Program-made: the position numbers and the translations under genes
In this document: positions 41,526-54,039 of the stretch, piece by piece
Numbering within the stretch: position 1 is the first letter of the stretch
How the letters are laid out: each line of letters starts with the position of its first letter
NCBI GenBank assembly: GCA_030710605.1
Contig: CP092870.1
Location: 93,571,742-93,635,741, forward strand
Length of the DNA: 64,000 nucleotides
Reading direction: 5' to 3'
Source: Cordylochernes scorpioides
Taxonomy: Eukaryota; Arthropoda; Arachnida; Pseudoscorpiones; Chernetidae
The notes under the pieces: model-generated
Told to the model about the DNA's origin: nothing
What the model saw: only the letters and a program-made list of their open reading frames with translations
Database searches by the model: none

Positions 41526-42479
41526 CAGGGTGATCCAAAAGTCCCGCACAACTTTAAAAATTAATAACTCCGCGAATAGTTGCGCTAGAGCAATGCGGTG
41601 AACACCATTGGATTCAGGATGCAATGGGATTTTTTTATGGCAAATAATGAAAAATTTGAAATTGATTTTAGTTACAACTTTATTCGCTAGATGGCGCTCT
41701 ACCAGAATCAGCGATTCAGCGGCCAAATTGTTTGATAAATTGAAAAATATAACTGAACGACACGTATTTTTCCATTTTGAATACCAGGAAAGAACCCTAA
41801 TAATATCAAATGATAAATTAATGACACACCATTTCGCCAAAAGTTAGAAGAAATGGTTAACGATTTTTAAATACAATCTGAGATATGTAAAATAGGTAAA
41901 TGCAAATTAAAACATGTAGCAAAAATAAATATATATATTTTAGATGGGGTTTTATGAAATAGATTGAATGTTTGAAAAACACTGCTGATATCAATGCACG
42001 ATTATTTGAAGTGTTAATATAGTACCAAAAATTATGATGGCACTACTAATAGGATTTCGTGCTATAAGGAATGTGTAGTTTCTTGACTAATTGGCGAACT
42101 GGATATTTGTCATGATCCAAAAATGAAATATAGAAGGGAGTGACAAAATATATTTGTCGTACTTTATTCCAAATATCCTATGGGTTTGTCAAATGTTATC
42201 ATTGTTTATTATACTGTACATAATTTTGAAAATGTATCCCCTCAAAATAAATCATTTTTAAATCGACCTTTTGCGTTGAAAAACGTGGTAGTAAAACCAG
42301 TGTTATTCGAGAAGTTATAACACTTTGGCCTGCACGACATAATATAAGATGTGGGCAAATGACAAACAAAAAAAATACTGTTCACAGAAAAAAAAAAAGA
42401 GTCAAGATGTGAGGACAGCATTTATTATTCCCATAACCCAAAACAAAGAGCTGCAAAATATAACACATGAGGTAACTGC

Positions 42480-43721
42480 CTTCTCTCTTGTATTAGGTCA
42501 CAATCCTTGCTCAATGTGGCGCCCTTCATTCTCAAACACCGCCTGCAGACGATAGATGACAGAATGGTCACAATTAAATAGTTGAAATTTATAAAACGTG
42601 CCATCTGATAGAAGCCTTCAACATGGCCAATGTGGTAGGCCGGCATCGATAAAAACGCGACTTAATGTACCCCCATAACCGAAATTGTAAGGCGTCAAGT
42701 CTGATGATATTGGAAGCCACTGGTATATAAAGTGGCGACTTATCAACGAATTTCACCGAACGTATCCTTCAGCAATTGTTTGGCACCGCGGGAGATATGA
42801 GGAGGTCCTTCATCTTGCATGAATGTTATTTCGCTTAGTGCTTGTCTGTCCTGCAATATGGGAATAACTTTTTCTCTCAAAAGTGAACATTACGTTCACC
42901 AGTTACAAAAACGGTTTTAAAAGTTCTTCCATTGATTTTTTCAAAGAAAAATGGCCCAATAATAAAAGAAGCAGTAAACCCACACAAAACTGTAACTCTG
43001 TGCTGATGAAGTGGTATTTCTGTAAAAATCCTAGGGCTTTCTGTTGCCAAAATGAGGCAGTTTCGAATGTTAAATTCTCCCTTTAGATAAAAGTGAGCTT
43101 CATCTGTTCTTAGAACATTTGACAGCCAGTTTCCTCAATATCAATTTGCCGGAAAACCCATGCAGTGAATTCTTGACGCTTCTCAAAATCGCTGACTTTC
43201 AATTCGTGAAAACTTTGAATTTTGTTAGGGTATTTTTATAGTAAAATTCTAAATGTGTGTTCACTCCAAACTGTTCCATACGAAATCCCCGTTTGTCGAG
43301 AAACTTGTCTAGCACTTACTTCTCCATACGTGGATAACGTTTCAATAGCTTCAGCATTCTGCAAAACCGTAACAGCCACTGACTTGCATGTCGATGGTCT
43401 TCCACTCCGAGGTTTTGCTTCCAGAGATCCAGTTTCCTCAAAACTTTTAATCAATCGCTTTAGAGAGTAGCAACTCATTGGTCCTTTACCGCTTCGAATA
43501 TCTTTAAAGGAACGAAACGCTCGTAAAGCTTCAGTGACAGATTCTGAATCACAATTTAAAATATTCACCAAGAGTGCTTTATCCTGTAGTGACGGCATTC
43601 CAGGGGGAGGGGGAGAAGTCCGACTACACCTTCTTGCGGTCCCCCCTGGACCCTTGGAATATTTGACCAAATTCTGGTTCGTTTCAAAGATGACTAACGT
43701 TGCAACGGCACCCATTTTCAA
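42480..43721 (-). pseudogene. Decayed DUF4817-type mariner-like transposase
   Basis: The frame from 43721 is open for 161 codons and carries a helix-turn-helix region (EALRAFRSFKDIRSGKGPMS ... LIKSFEETGSLEAKPRSGRP) typical of a mariner-related family common in arthropods. Downstream, pieces of the catalytic half appear in different frames: HISRGAKQLLKDTFGEI near 42800, and IYRLQAVFENEGRHIEQGL near 42490-42560. Several frameshifts and stops separate them, so no active enzyme is made from this copy. Confidence 0.75.
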
Positions 43722-43936
43722 ATGAAGAGCAAAACTGATATCTCCAGTAATGCTACCGCGTCCGGGGTAACCGCCGCGTCAGGAGCTGCAGCTCGAGCTC
43801 ATGATGAGAAATCTTCTACTAGGACACAATTCAATCTACTACAACTCAATATAAATGATACCCAGAGGAAAATAAAGAGCTGAATTGTCTTCTCTGTGAC
43901 AACAATGTACATATTTCTTGTCCTCAGGAGACAAAA

Positions 43937-44554
43937 TTGAATCAGAATCTGAGATTCAATATCAAAGATTATACAACAATACGAAAGGACAGACCGGGAA
44001 AATTCGGAGGAGGACTTGCCGTTTTGATTAAAACTCTAGAAATCAAATTTAAGGAAATCGCCTATAATCAGAGTAAGCCTAGAGAAAGCACGACAGAAAA
44101 TCGGGCAATAGAAATCTATCTTACAGATAAAACAATTCTAATCATAAATGTTTATCTCCACGATAATACTGGCATCAATGCATGCCTGATAGATACATTA
44201 AGTGAAGCGTCTTCGGATATCGCAATCATACTTGGTGATTTTAACGCGGAAAGACCAACTTGAGGATCACCTGTCCAGGATAACAAAGGTCAGCAGGTTG
44301 AGGACATGCTAACCGACCTCGACCTTACACCGTTAAATAACGAAAATAACACCTATCAATCCAAGTCCACAGGCACAGAATCCGCAATAGACATCACAGA
44401 GATAAATTACAACATCGCACCCACAACACAATGGAAAATTCTGAAAAGTGCAATCAGTGACCACAGACCAATTTTAACAACCCTAAAATTCAAAATTGAG
44501 AATTTCCAACAGAATAAAAAAACACTGGAAAAAAACATTCACAGAAAAGCTTGA
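43937..44554 (+). pseudogene. LINE endonuclease domain fragment
   Basis: Two adjacent open frames (43937-44263 and 44306-44554) separated by one stop encode an APE-type endonuclease: the frame opens just after QET of the catalytic Glu motif, then GGGLAVLIK, LGDFNAERP, and ISDHRPIL at the end. Only one in-frame stop (TGA near 44262) breaks the domain, so this part is the best preserved of the inserted LINE. Confidence 0.75.
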
Positions 44555-45781
44555 AGAACTGTGCAACGAAGAATTAAATCACAGAACGATTGACGAAAAA
44601 TTGGAAAAATTATCTTCGAACATATCCAAAGATGCAAAAGTATCGATACCTAGAGGTAGACGTAAATACCTGTGAATACTTTACTGGAAGGACCACAATA
44701 TCGAGGCAATGATTGCAGAGAGAGACAATAAAAATGAACTTCTTAAAACAAATTAAACAGAAGAAATCATAAAGGAACTCATTGAAATTAGTCACAAAAT
44801 AGAACAAGAAATTTGGATATTCAAACAAGAAAAATGGGCAGAATTCTGCGAAAAATATGGATCCAAAAAAGGAAAGCCATCACTGGAGTATAATTAGTGT
44901 TATAAAACAATCAAAACCAAAACTAATCCTCCAATACTCTAACCGATATGAATAGCGAGAACGAACAAACAGATGGCTGAAATAATTGCTGAATATCTTT
45001 CAAGCACTTCCAGACTCAGCTATACGAATGAAGGAAGAAATCTAAAAATTAATGTAAACAGGTTAGTTAAACAAGCAAGAAATTACCATCAACAAGATAT
45101 TTACTCGAGAGACTTCATACTGAATGAGCTAAACTCATCAATAGGAAAGTTAAATACAAGATGTCACCTGGAGATGCTCTAATATTTGATCAAATGATTA
45201 AACACTTTGGAGACAAAGCTAAAAATAAACTCCTATACGAATGCTGAAGATTTCATGGAAAACTGGTAAACTACCAAAGAATTGGAAGATATCAATTATA
45301 GTGCCAATACTGAAACCAAACAAAGATGCCAAGGAATGCAAGAACTATCGGCCAATTGCTCTTACCAGCATACTTTGTAAAATAACAGAATGAATTATCC
45401 ACTGTAGGCTCATAGTCTGGCTCACTATCAATAATAAAATAAACTTCTACCAAACTGCCTAAAGATCCAGACACTGTACAATTTATAAACTGTTCTACTT
45501 CTGTCAATCAATAATAGATTTCTAGGAAAAACCACCAAAGAAGACAACGGCCGTATTTCTGGATATGACCTCAGCTTTTGATCGAGTGTGAAGGGAGAAA
45601 TTACTTGAAAGGCTGCACAACATCGGAGTAAAAGGAAAGTCTTAATCTGTATTGCAGACTTCTTAAGGGGAAGACGGATAAAGGTTCGGGTCAATGGAGC
45701 ATTTTCCAAGGACCGAAGAACATGGCTGGTGTACCTCAGGGATCTGTGCTCAGTCCTCTACTCTTCTCGCTATATGTTAAC

Positions 45782-48700
45782 TGTTGTTTATGTAAATAGA
45801 TGAATATTATTTGTATTATTTAAAGCCTCATTATGTAAAAATATATGTATATATAAATTGGACATTTGTTGTTGGCCATGGTCAAGTTTGAGCTCTTGTA
45901 CGTCTAATTACGACACAACTAAGTGGCGACGAGGATGCGCGATCTACAGAGCCAGTAAAAAGCTGAGGAAAACGGCGTCTATGCAAGTATAACAACTACA
46001 TCTTTTAAACTATCTGGATCAAGAAAACAAAGGAGTAGAAAAGATCAGCATGACAAGTTCAAAGTTAATAGTACCTTTTAGATGCTATAGCCCAGTGGAG
46101 GACACTTCGATCTTTTTGTACAAATATTTGAGGCTTTCTTTTTGGCATCTGAAGAAGGAGATTAAAGTGCTGATTTTTACCTCGCTACCAGATTCTGAAA
46201 CTTTGAAGCAGGGAAACGACATTTTCTTCTTGGTCTAATAAAAGATCAACCCTATGATACTATCATTCAAAGAAAAAAGCTGTATTTGGATCCAAAGAAG
46301 AAAGTGATACCACAGCGATGCAGATTTTTAAAGATAATTCAACAGGAAGGAGAATCAATTTCGGAATATCATAGAGAATTGAAACATTTAGCAATAAATT
46401 GTAATTTCGGCGACATGCTGGGAACCATGATGCGAGACCGTTTTGTGGCTAGAATCAAGTTGGAAAGCCTGCAAAAGAAGCTACTACAAGAAAACGATGA
46501 TGTCACCCTGGATAAAGTTTTGCAGTGGCGATCTCGTTCAAACTGGCAAAGATAAATACTAGAAAATTACAAGATAAATTAGTGGCCAATATATCCCCTG
46601 TGAATGGAAAAGATAAAAAGGGTGAGTACAATAATAGTATGGTGCAGCATAGGCCTTTCAGGCAAAGGGGAGAAATAATGTGTTATAGATGTGGTGGAAG
46701 ACATTCACACGTGGCCTCTGTTTGCCCTCATAGAACAAAGACTTGTTTTAAAATGTAAAAAACTGGGTCAATTTAGTAGGGTCTGCAAAGCTAGTAAAAA
46801 AATGTGGGGATTTAAATTTGTACAAGAGGTCTCTATCTATTCTGTACAGGGTGAAACTGATGCCACAATAAATTTAACAGTAGATGAATATTCTTTTTGC
46901 TTTACAATAGATACAGGAAGTCCAGTTACGTTAATACCTAAAGATATTTATAAGAATTAAGGCAAGGTAAAAATTATTTCCAACAAATTTAAGATTGAAA
47001 TCCTTTTATGGTAAATCAATAGAGATTATAGGTCAAAGAAATGTTTTGTAAAAGAAGCCAACCAATATTTAAGATTAATAGTTGAAAATGAAAAAATCCA
47101 GGTAGTTTAATTAGGAAGAGAATGGCTTGAACAGTTGAAACTTAATGGTTTAGTGAATTCTGGCATTTTAGAACCTATAGTTCATGCAAATTGGGCCGCT
47201 CCAATAGTACCGGTATTAAAAAAGGATGGTAGTGTAAGGATATGTGGTGATTTTAGATGTATAGCTAATAAAGCAATAGAATTAGATAGGTATCCCCTTC
47301 CATCGATCGATGAGATCTTCTCAAAATTATCTACAAGCACCGTATTTTCGACTCTAGACCTATCACAGGCTTACTTACAAAATAATGTTAGCGCAAGAAG
47401 CCAAAGCAGTTGTTAATATAAACACAAAAAAGAGGTTGTTTTCTTATAAAAGACTACCATATGGCGTAGCGGTAGCACCAAATAAATTTCAGAGGATTAG
47501 GGAAGGCCTATTTGCTGATTTGCCAGGTGTCGCCTGCTACATAGATGATATTTTGGTTGCAGGAAAAGACTTTGAAGATCATGAACACAAGTTGGATCTA
47601 GTGTTTAGAAGATTGCTAGAAAAACGTTTAAAGTTAAACAGAGATAAATGTAAATTTAAAAAGAAATCGGTGGAATATTTAGGGTTTAAAATGGATAAAT
47701 ATGGACTGCATCCCTTAGAAAATAAAATTAAAGCAGTGATAGAGGCGCCTGAATCTAAAGAATGTTTCGCAATTAAGATCTTTCATAGGACTCTTAATTT
47801 ATTATTATAGATTCATAAAGAATATAGCAAACATTTTAGCGCTATTCTATCAACTTTTGAATAAAAATTGTAGATGGAATTGGACGAAAGAATATCGAAT
47901 GTTATTTTAAAAATGTAAATCATTATTAATGGACTATGGACTAGGCGTAATTCTGAGTCATAGAAATGATAGAAATGAAGAATGCCCTATAGCCTTTGCT
48001 TCTAGAACATTAACTGAAGCGGGAAAACGTTTCTCTCAACTAGAAAAGAAAGCGTTGAGCATAACCTTTGGCGTTGAGAAATTCAGACAATACTTACTGG
48101 GACGAAAATTTTTATTGGTCACAGACAACCGACCCTTAATTCATATATTTTCACCTCATAAACCAATTCCCAAATGTGCATCATCCAGAATTAAAAGATG
48201 GTCCTTAAAATTAGCTGCATTTAGTTATACTGTGGATTTTCGAAAAACTACTGATAATTCCAATGTTGACGCATTGTCACGTCTTCCTTTAGAATCGAGT
48301 GTCAGGGAGTCTCTTGATGAAGACCAGGTACTTCTTCTCAGGAAGTTGAATGAGGTAACGTTCTCTTTTATGGAGGTGGCATATGAGACGCCCCAAGATA
48401 AAATACTGACTATAGTATTAAGGAATGTTAGAGAAGGCAACTATGTAAATTCACAAGGGTGTATACCGAGAGAAAACCCAATAGCTCCTCATTATAAGAT
48501 CAATGAGGAATCAAGTTTGGAGTTTGGTTGTCTTCAATGGCGTGAAAGAGTGGTAATTCCCCAAAAATTAAGATCTTTAATTTTAAATGACTTGCATGAA
48601 ATACACATGGGGATTGTTAAAATGAAGATGATTGCCAGACGGTATTTTCTGGTGGCCAGGCATAGACAGTAACATCGAGGAGTTAATTAGAGAATGTAGA

Positions 48701-49914
48701 ATATGCCAAGAATCGGCAAGCATGCCCCTGGCTACCATCTCGGAATGGACTTGGCCCGAAAAACCGTGGCATCGACTTCATCTTGATCTAGCGGGTCCGT
48801 TCATGGGAAGAATGTTTTGGTTCTCGTGGACGCATACTCAAAGGGGATAGAAATTTTTATCATCAAAGATATTACCAGCAAAACGATTATAAATCATCTT
48901 AGAGAAATATTTGCCAGATTTGGATTGCCCTAATTTTTGTTTACAGATAATGGAAGACAGTTTGTCTCCGGTGAATTCGAGCAATTTACCAAAATGAATG
49001 GTATACGGCACACAAAGAGCAGTCCGTATAATCCTAGTACAAATGGTTTAGCTGAGAGATATGTAAGAGTTTAAAAACCTTTTGAGAAAGAATAATGGTA
49101 GGGATGATTCAGAAACGAATCTACAAAGATTCCTATTTGCTCATAGACCATTCCCCCAAACTGTAATAAAAGAATTCCCCCGCGGAACTGCTAATGAAGA
49201 GAAGTTTAAGATCAAGATTCTCGAATTTAATACCAAGATAGGAAATCCGCGAGAGGTATTTCATGGGGCCGTAAGAAGGCAGGAGCAGTTTACTACAGGT
49301 TGAGAGGTTTATTTCCGCAACTATGCAACTGGACCTAAACGGTAAAAAGGTACCATTTTGAAATTATTGAGCTACCGTCACTACCTTATAAGTTAAGAGT
49401 GCGTCGTGTATAAGAGGCATATCAATCAATTGCGATCTGTGAGAAAGAAACAAGTGGAGACAAGAAATTTGATACTTCCTCGAACATCAGGAGAGAAGCC
49501 TGTAGGTGGAAGTCAGAAATAAAGTGAAGAGGAGGTTCCAGAGGTTACATCAGGAAACAAGGAGGAGACTGCTTCTGTGCACGTACCCTCTTGCACTCCT
49601 AGACCAGGGCCTGTTGCTGTGCACGTGCCCTCTTGCACTCCTAAACCGGAGCCTGCCGCTGTGCAAGTGCCCGTCCGCAGTCCTAGACCTCAGAGAGCCA
49701 GGAAATCCCCAGACCGACTGGAGTATTATTAAGGGGGGAGATGTGTTGTGTATGCAAATAGATGAAAATTATTTGCATTCTTTAAAGTCTCATTATGTAA
49801 GAATATATGTGTATATAAATTGGACATTTTTTGTTGGCCAAACGAAAATAATAAGATCTAAATAAAGAGTTATGGTCAAGTTTGAGTTGTTGTACGTCTA
49901 ATTACGACACAACC
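45782..49914 (+). mobile_element. Ty3/gypsy (Mag-like) LTR retrotransposon, decayed
   Basis: LTRs at 45782-45920 and 49744-49914 (TGTTGT ... CGTCTAATTACGACACAAC). The left LTR lacks about 32 bp present in the right one (AAACGAAAATAATAAGATCT onward). A primer-site-like TGGCGACGAGGATGCG follows the left LTR, and a purine tract AAGGGGGGAG (49731-49740) precedes the right. The target duplication is TTAAC (45777-45781, 49915-49919), cutting the surrounding LINE reverse transcriptase after its LFSLYVN motif. Confidence 0.85.
46050..49310 (+). pseudogene. gypsy gag-pol remnant
   Basis: In order: a gag-like segment (46286-46555); zinc knuckles (CYRCGGRHSHVASVC near 46680, then CKKLGQFSRVC in another frame); protease DTGSPVTLIP (about 46910); reverse transcriptase (KDGSVRICGDFR near 47225, CYIDDILVAG near 47540); RNase H (ASRTLTEAGKRFSQLEKKAL near 48000); and the integrase HHCC and start of the core (CRICQESA near 48695, HLDLAGPF near 48780). 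At least seven frame breaks lie between 46050 and 49300. Not functional. Confidence 0.82.
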
Positions 49915-50754
49915 TTAACAACATCCATCCTCACTGAAGACACAAAGGTTGCCTGTTATGCAGATTATATAGCCATATGGCACACAAGTAGCAGTATAGA
50001 AATATCAGAAAAATACTGAACACATCAATGAGAGGACTGGAGAAGTGGGCAATGAAACTCAAAATGACAATAAACCCAATAACCACAAACCTATAGGTCT
50101 CTTCACTGACAGGAAAAAAGGCATGAATTTAACTCAAAAATAAGCATAAACAACCATATAATTGTTAAAATTAGATCTCCAAATTACCTAGGTGTGATAC
50201 TTGATGAGGAATTGCGATTTACAGAACACATAATTAGCACCTCAAATAGAGTTACCAGAAACCTAAACATTCTGAGAAGGCTATGTGGAACAAATTGGGG
50301 AGCAGAACCCAAAATTCTCATAACAACATATATCACCTTAATAAGGCCACCTGTTTGGGCTCCCTCAAGTTCATCACTAAAAAGAAGACTAGACAGTGTT
50401 TAAGCAAAAGCGGCCAAATTTATCACTGGTTCTGTTTCAAATACCAACAATTAGAAAATTCAGAGAGAATGTGGTCTAGACCTACTTGAAAGTAGAAGAC
50501 AATTAAAAACAATAAAATTCACCATTAGCTTAAAAACTAAAGAAACCGAACATATATCCCATAGAACCTATTTAAACTGGACACAAAAAGAAAGACTCAA
50601 AATATCTTCAACATTTCAGTACGACAACAATATTAGAAAGAGCATAAATATGAAACATAATGAATTTCAAATTCGAGAATAACCAATAATTCCTACCCCA
50701 TTGCCATCAAATGTAATCAATCTTAACCTGAATGAACCCTGCAATAAAAAAAAC

Positions 50755-52244
50755 AATGGTTGCCTGTAAAGTCGGTTTTACGGGCAAAGATTTTACGTGA
50801 CAACGGTAGAATATTTATTGATATGAATATAATTAAATTGCACAATAGGAACAAGGAATTGAATGAAAATAAGAATTGAACAAATTTTAACTATAGAAAT
50901 ATATTTTGTTTACTAAAACATTGTACATGTAAACTTAAACTTAACTAATTCCTATTTGAGTGATTTTGTTGAGGATAGGACGATGATAGGAGAAATATGA
51001 AATGAAAGGAAGTGTTTCTGCTGTAATGTGTCTTGCGAAAGTCAAGTCGATAGTTGTTCCTTTTAACGTAGTTGACTTAGAAACGTTTGATACGCAATCA
51101 AGATTATACGTATTTTTCATGAATTTAAGAAACGAGTTGTCAGGCTTTACGTTTTTGTTAAAATCACCACACAGAAGAATCGGTATACTAGAATCAACTT
51201 GCACGAACGGTGGCACGTACTGGCTGTTGTGAATGTACGGACCGAGTCCTTGCCATAGTAACATTCCAATACCCTGCATACTAGCTCCTGGATGAATATA
51301 TACAGCACCGAGTATAAACTTGAAGCTAGTATTAGCGGCGAAGCAAGTAACTTCAGTCATGCACATGTCACCCTTGGTTTTAATGACACGAGTTACGTCT
51401 GTAATCGCAACTTGGAACACTTCCGCCGTAGATGTCGATGATAATTTACGATAGATCGCCACTCCACCAGCCGCGTTGGTATTTGAAAATCAAAACACTT
51501 ATTCAGATCGAAGGTTCAAATTTTTGCTAAATAAATTTGAAATTAAATAAAATTTGTAATTGTAAATGATGAAGTTGAAAATTAAAACATTTACTTAAAT
51601 TAGATGTTAAAATTCTTGCTCAACACAGTTTAAATAAAGTTTTCTTATATCTGCCACTTTTTCTTAATATTTGTAATTTTAAAGAATCAATTCGAAAATC
51701 AAAACATTTATTCAGATCGAAGGTTCAAATTTTTGCTAAATAAATTTGAAACTATTTAAAATTTGTAAAATAATAATTAATTAATTAATTAATTTTAAAC
51801 TAATAATTTACTTAACACTATCAACATTTATCAATAGTATGACATAACCTATAAACTCAGTTTCTCAACTTTTGTGTCAATCTAACAATTAATCAATCAA
51901 TCATAGTTTACGATAATGAAATATCAGTGTACAATTATTTACCTTTATTGTTGTAGTTGTTGTAAATGACGAATCTAAGCACTCCACATTTTCACTACAG
52001 ACACAGCTGACGATACTTTAACCACACGTGTGAACTTGTATTATGACGCTTTCTTGTTTTTCCAACGCCAAGAACGTTCGAGAAAGACAAAGACAGAGAC
52101 AAGCATGCGCCGATTCAATGCGCCTAATTCTCTAGCGCTGCGCGCGCAGCACTCTCGTTCGATGACTCATCGTAACGTTACCGGGCGTTACACTTTTTCA
52201 TAAGTGATTCCCAGCCGCAACCTAATTTAAGACGTTGTCACGTC
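50755..52244 (-). mobile_element. Helentron-like insertion
   Basis: Interrupts the LINE near the end of its reverse-transcriptase half. Short inverted words lie near both ends (ACGTGACAACGG at about 50796, GACGTTGTCACGT at about 52231), and a terminal hairpin TTGCCTGTAAA / TTTTACGGGCAA lies at 50760-50788. The only coding part is a minus-strand endonuclease domain. Subterminal inverted repeats together with an endonuclease are characteristic of Helentrons. Replication-initiator and helicase parts are absent. Internal direct repeats lie at 51487-51560 and 51690-51770. Confidence 0.6.
50941..51481 (-). CDS. Helentron-type endonuclease domain fragment
   Basis: About 180 codons open from about 51481 (NAAGGVAIYRKL at the start, no ATG at the domain edge) to a stop at 50941. 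Endonuclease/exonuclease/phosphatase-fold landmarks: GAVYIHPG (52-59 from the Met in MAIYRK), LLCGDFNKN (96-104), TTIDLTFARH (136-145) and SYHRPIL (158-164). The N-terminal catalytic Asn and Glu motifs are missing, so it is a partial domain. The frame is unbroken, in contrast to the LINE around it, which suggests a more recent arrival. Confidence 0.65.
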
Positions 52245-54039
52245 AAAAAAGAGAACAAAAACATACTTAAAAAGAAAGGACTTGACACAATTGGTTTATG
52301 CGATCAGATAAATTATTTAACAGCATATACAGATGGATCATCAGACCTTACCATAAGTAATGGAGGGGCTGGAATTAACATAATAATGCAAGATGGAACA
52401 TACATCAAAATCAAAGAAGGAACAAGAAAGATTTCATCAAACTTCACTTGTGAACTGACAGCTATCTGGAAAGCTCTTGATGTATGCCTTAACCAACCAT
52501 CCCTGCATCAAGCAGAAGGAATTATTATATACCGTACAACGACTTCATATCCGATCTAGAAGCAATTCAGAAGGGCAATACTATAATCACACAAAATACA
52601 CTCGTTACTTACTCAACTGATATCATTGGAGAATAACTGCATTCTACAATGGATTCCTGCTATTGTTTGGATCGGGGGTAATGAAATGGCAGTTGAATTT
52701 GCAAAGGAAGCCAGAAGGTTGAGCCAAAGGAAAGAACAAATGTCATTATTTGATGCTGATGCTTTGGAAAAATACAAGATAATTGAACAAAAATAAGAAA
52801 AAAAAAAATCAAAATGCGAAATAAACACTGAGAGAAAAATGACAAAAACTATAACACGGCTTAGAACAAAACACTATAAAGAAATGACAATACATCCAGA
52901 TGGCACAAGAACCTATAGGACATGCAACAACTGTCCTGGTGTGGAACTAACACCTACTCACATATTCTAATGCCCAGCAATGGCCGCAGCCTTGCAGAAA
53001 ATTGACATAGACCCATAGCAGCTGCTTTATACACCCAAGATAGTGGACAATGCTGCTGCTGCTGCTGTGATAGAGATGCATGGAGACATCTGAGGCTCTT
53101 TATTGGACACGACAAAAACAACAACGGCATTCCAGAGTAAAATAAATCATCAGAGATAGATAAACATTTTTCAAATGAATTAAAATAAATATAATCGATA
53201 CTGAGAGAGAGTTGAATAAAAAAAATTAGAAAATTATTATTTTCGAAATTCAAATAGCTGAGAGGATTCCAGCAAACCGCATCTAAAATATCAGTTTTTT
53301 TTTTTTTGCTACATGTTTTAATTTGCATATACCTATTTTACATATCTCAGATTGTATTTAAAAATCGTTAACCATTTCTTCTAACTTTTGGCGAAATGGT
53401 GTTTTATTAATTCATCATTCGATATTATTAGGGTTCTTTCCTGGTATTCAAAAAGGAAAAATAAGTGTCGTTCAGTTATATTTTTCAATTTATCAAACAA
53501 TTTGGCCGCTGAATCGCTGATTCTGGTAGAGCGCCATCTAGCGAATAAAGTTGTAACTAAAATCAATTTCGAATTTTTCATTATTTGCCATAAAAAAATC
53601 CCATTGCATCCTGACCCCAATGGTGTTTACCGCATTGCTCTAGCGCAAATATTCGCGGAGTTATTAATTTTTAAATTTGTGCGGGACTTTTGGATCACCC
53701 TGTATATAAACTTCTACTAAGTTTTTTATTTGACATTTTTATTAATATTTTTGTTTGTTAATTATAAGTCTTTTTGATCATTTTTGGACAAAATTAATCC
53801 AGTAAAAGGTTTCTAGTTTGGATATTTTCAATATCGAATCACAAAGATTTCGGTCCTTGACGTTTTTCTACTGGAAGTTTCTCTACAACAAACTATAATA
53901 AAATTTCGCTATAGCAAATGGGAATCAACTTTCTGTTCACTATATATTTGACTATATAGCAAAAGTTCACTATATTGCAACATAGAAAATTAGAAAAGAC
54001 AAACTTTAGGCATGAATTCATGTAAGGCATAAGCACAAA

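Larger units (their letters stand above)
43745..53130 (+). mobile_element. LINE with RNase H domain, decayed, split in three
   Basis: Plus-strand pieces at about 43745-45781, 49915-50754 and 52245-53130, read in order. The endonuclease (GDFNAERP near 44240, AISDHRPI near 44455) and reverse-transcriptase blocks (CKNYRPIALTS near 45345, FLDMTSAFDRV near 45560) lie in the first piece. The middle piece holds the end of the reverse transcriptase (NYLGVILDEE near 50190). The last holds an RNase H domain (AYTDGSSD near 52330, CELTAIWKAL near 52450) and a CNNCPG...H...C finger near 52925. Many stops and frameshifts. The RNase H domain sets it apart from the LINE at 306-4083. Confidence 0.78.
41526..53702 (-). 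mobile_element. Tc1/mariner-superfamily transposon with ~400-bp inverted ends, enlarged by nested insertions
   Basis: The left end (41526-41926, CAGGGTGATCCAAAAGTCCC) and right end (53300-53702, GGGACTTTTGGATCACCCTG) are inverted copies about 400 nt long with few differences. TA lies on both sides (41524-41525, 53703-53704). The original element was probably about 2.7 kb: end, minus-strand transposase (42480-43721), end. The remaining ~9.4 kb is a LINE inserted near 43745, with two more elements inside it. Confidence 0.85.

Noticed and set aside
41364..41847. 158-codon frame at 41364-41840 and the related frames at 53381-53720
   Set aside because: They lie in the inverted ends of the transposon and appear on both strands. 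They are terminal repeat sequence, not genes.
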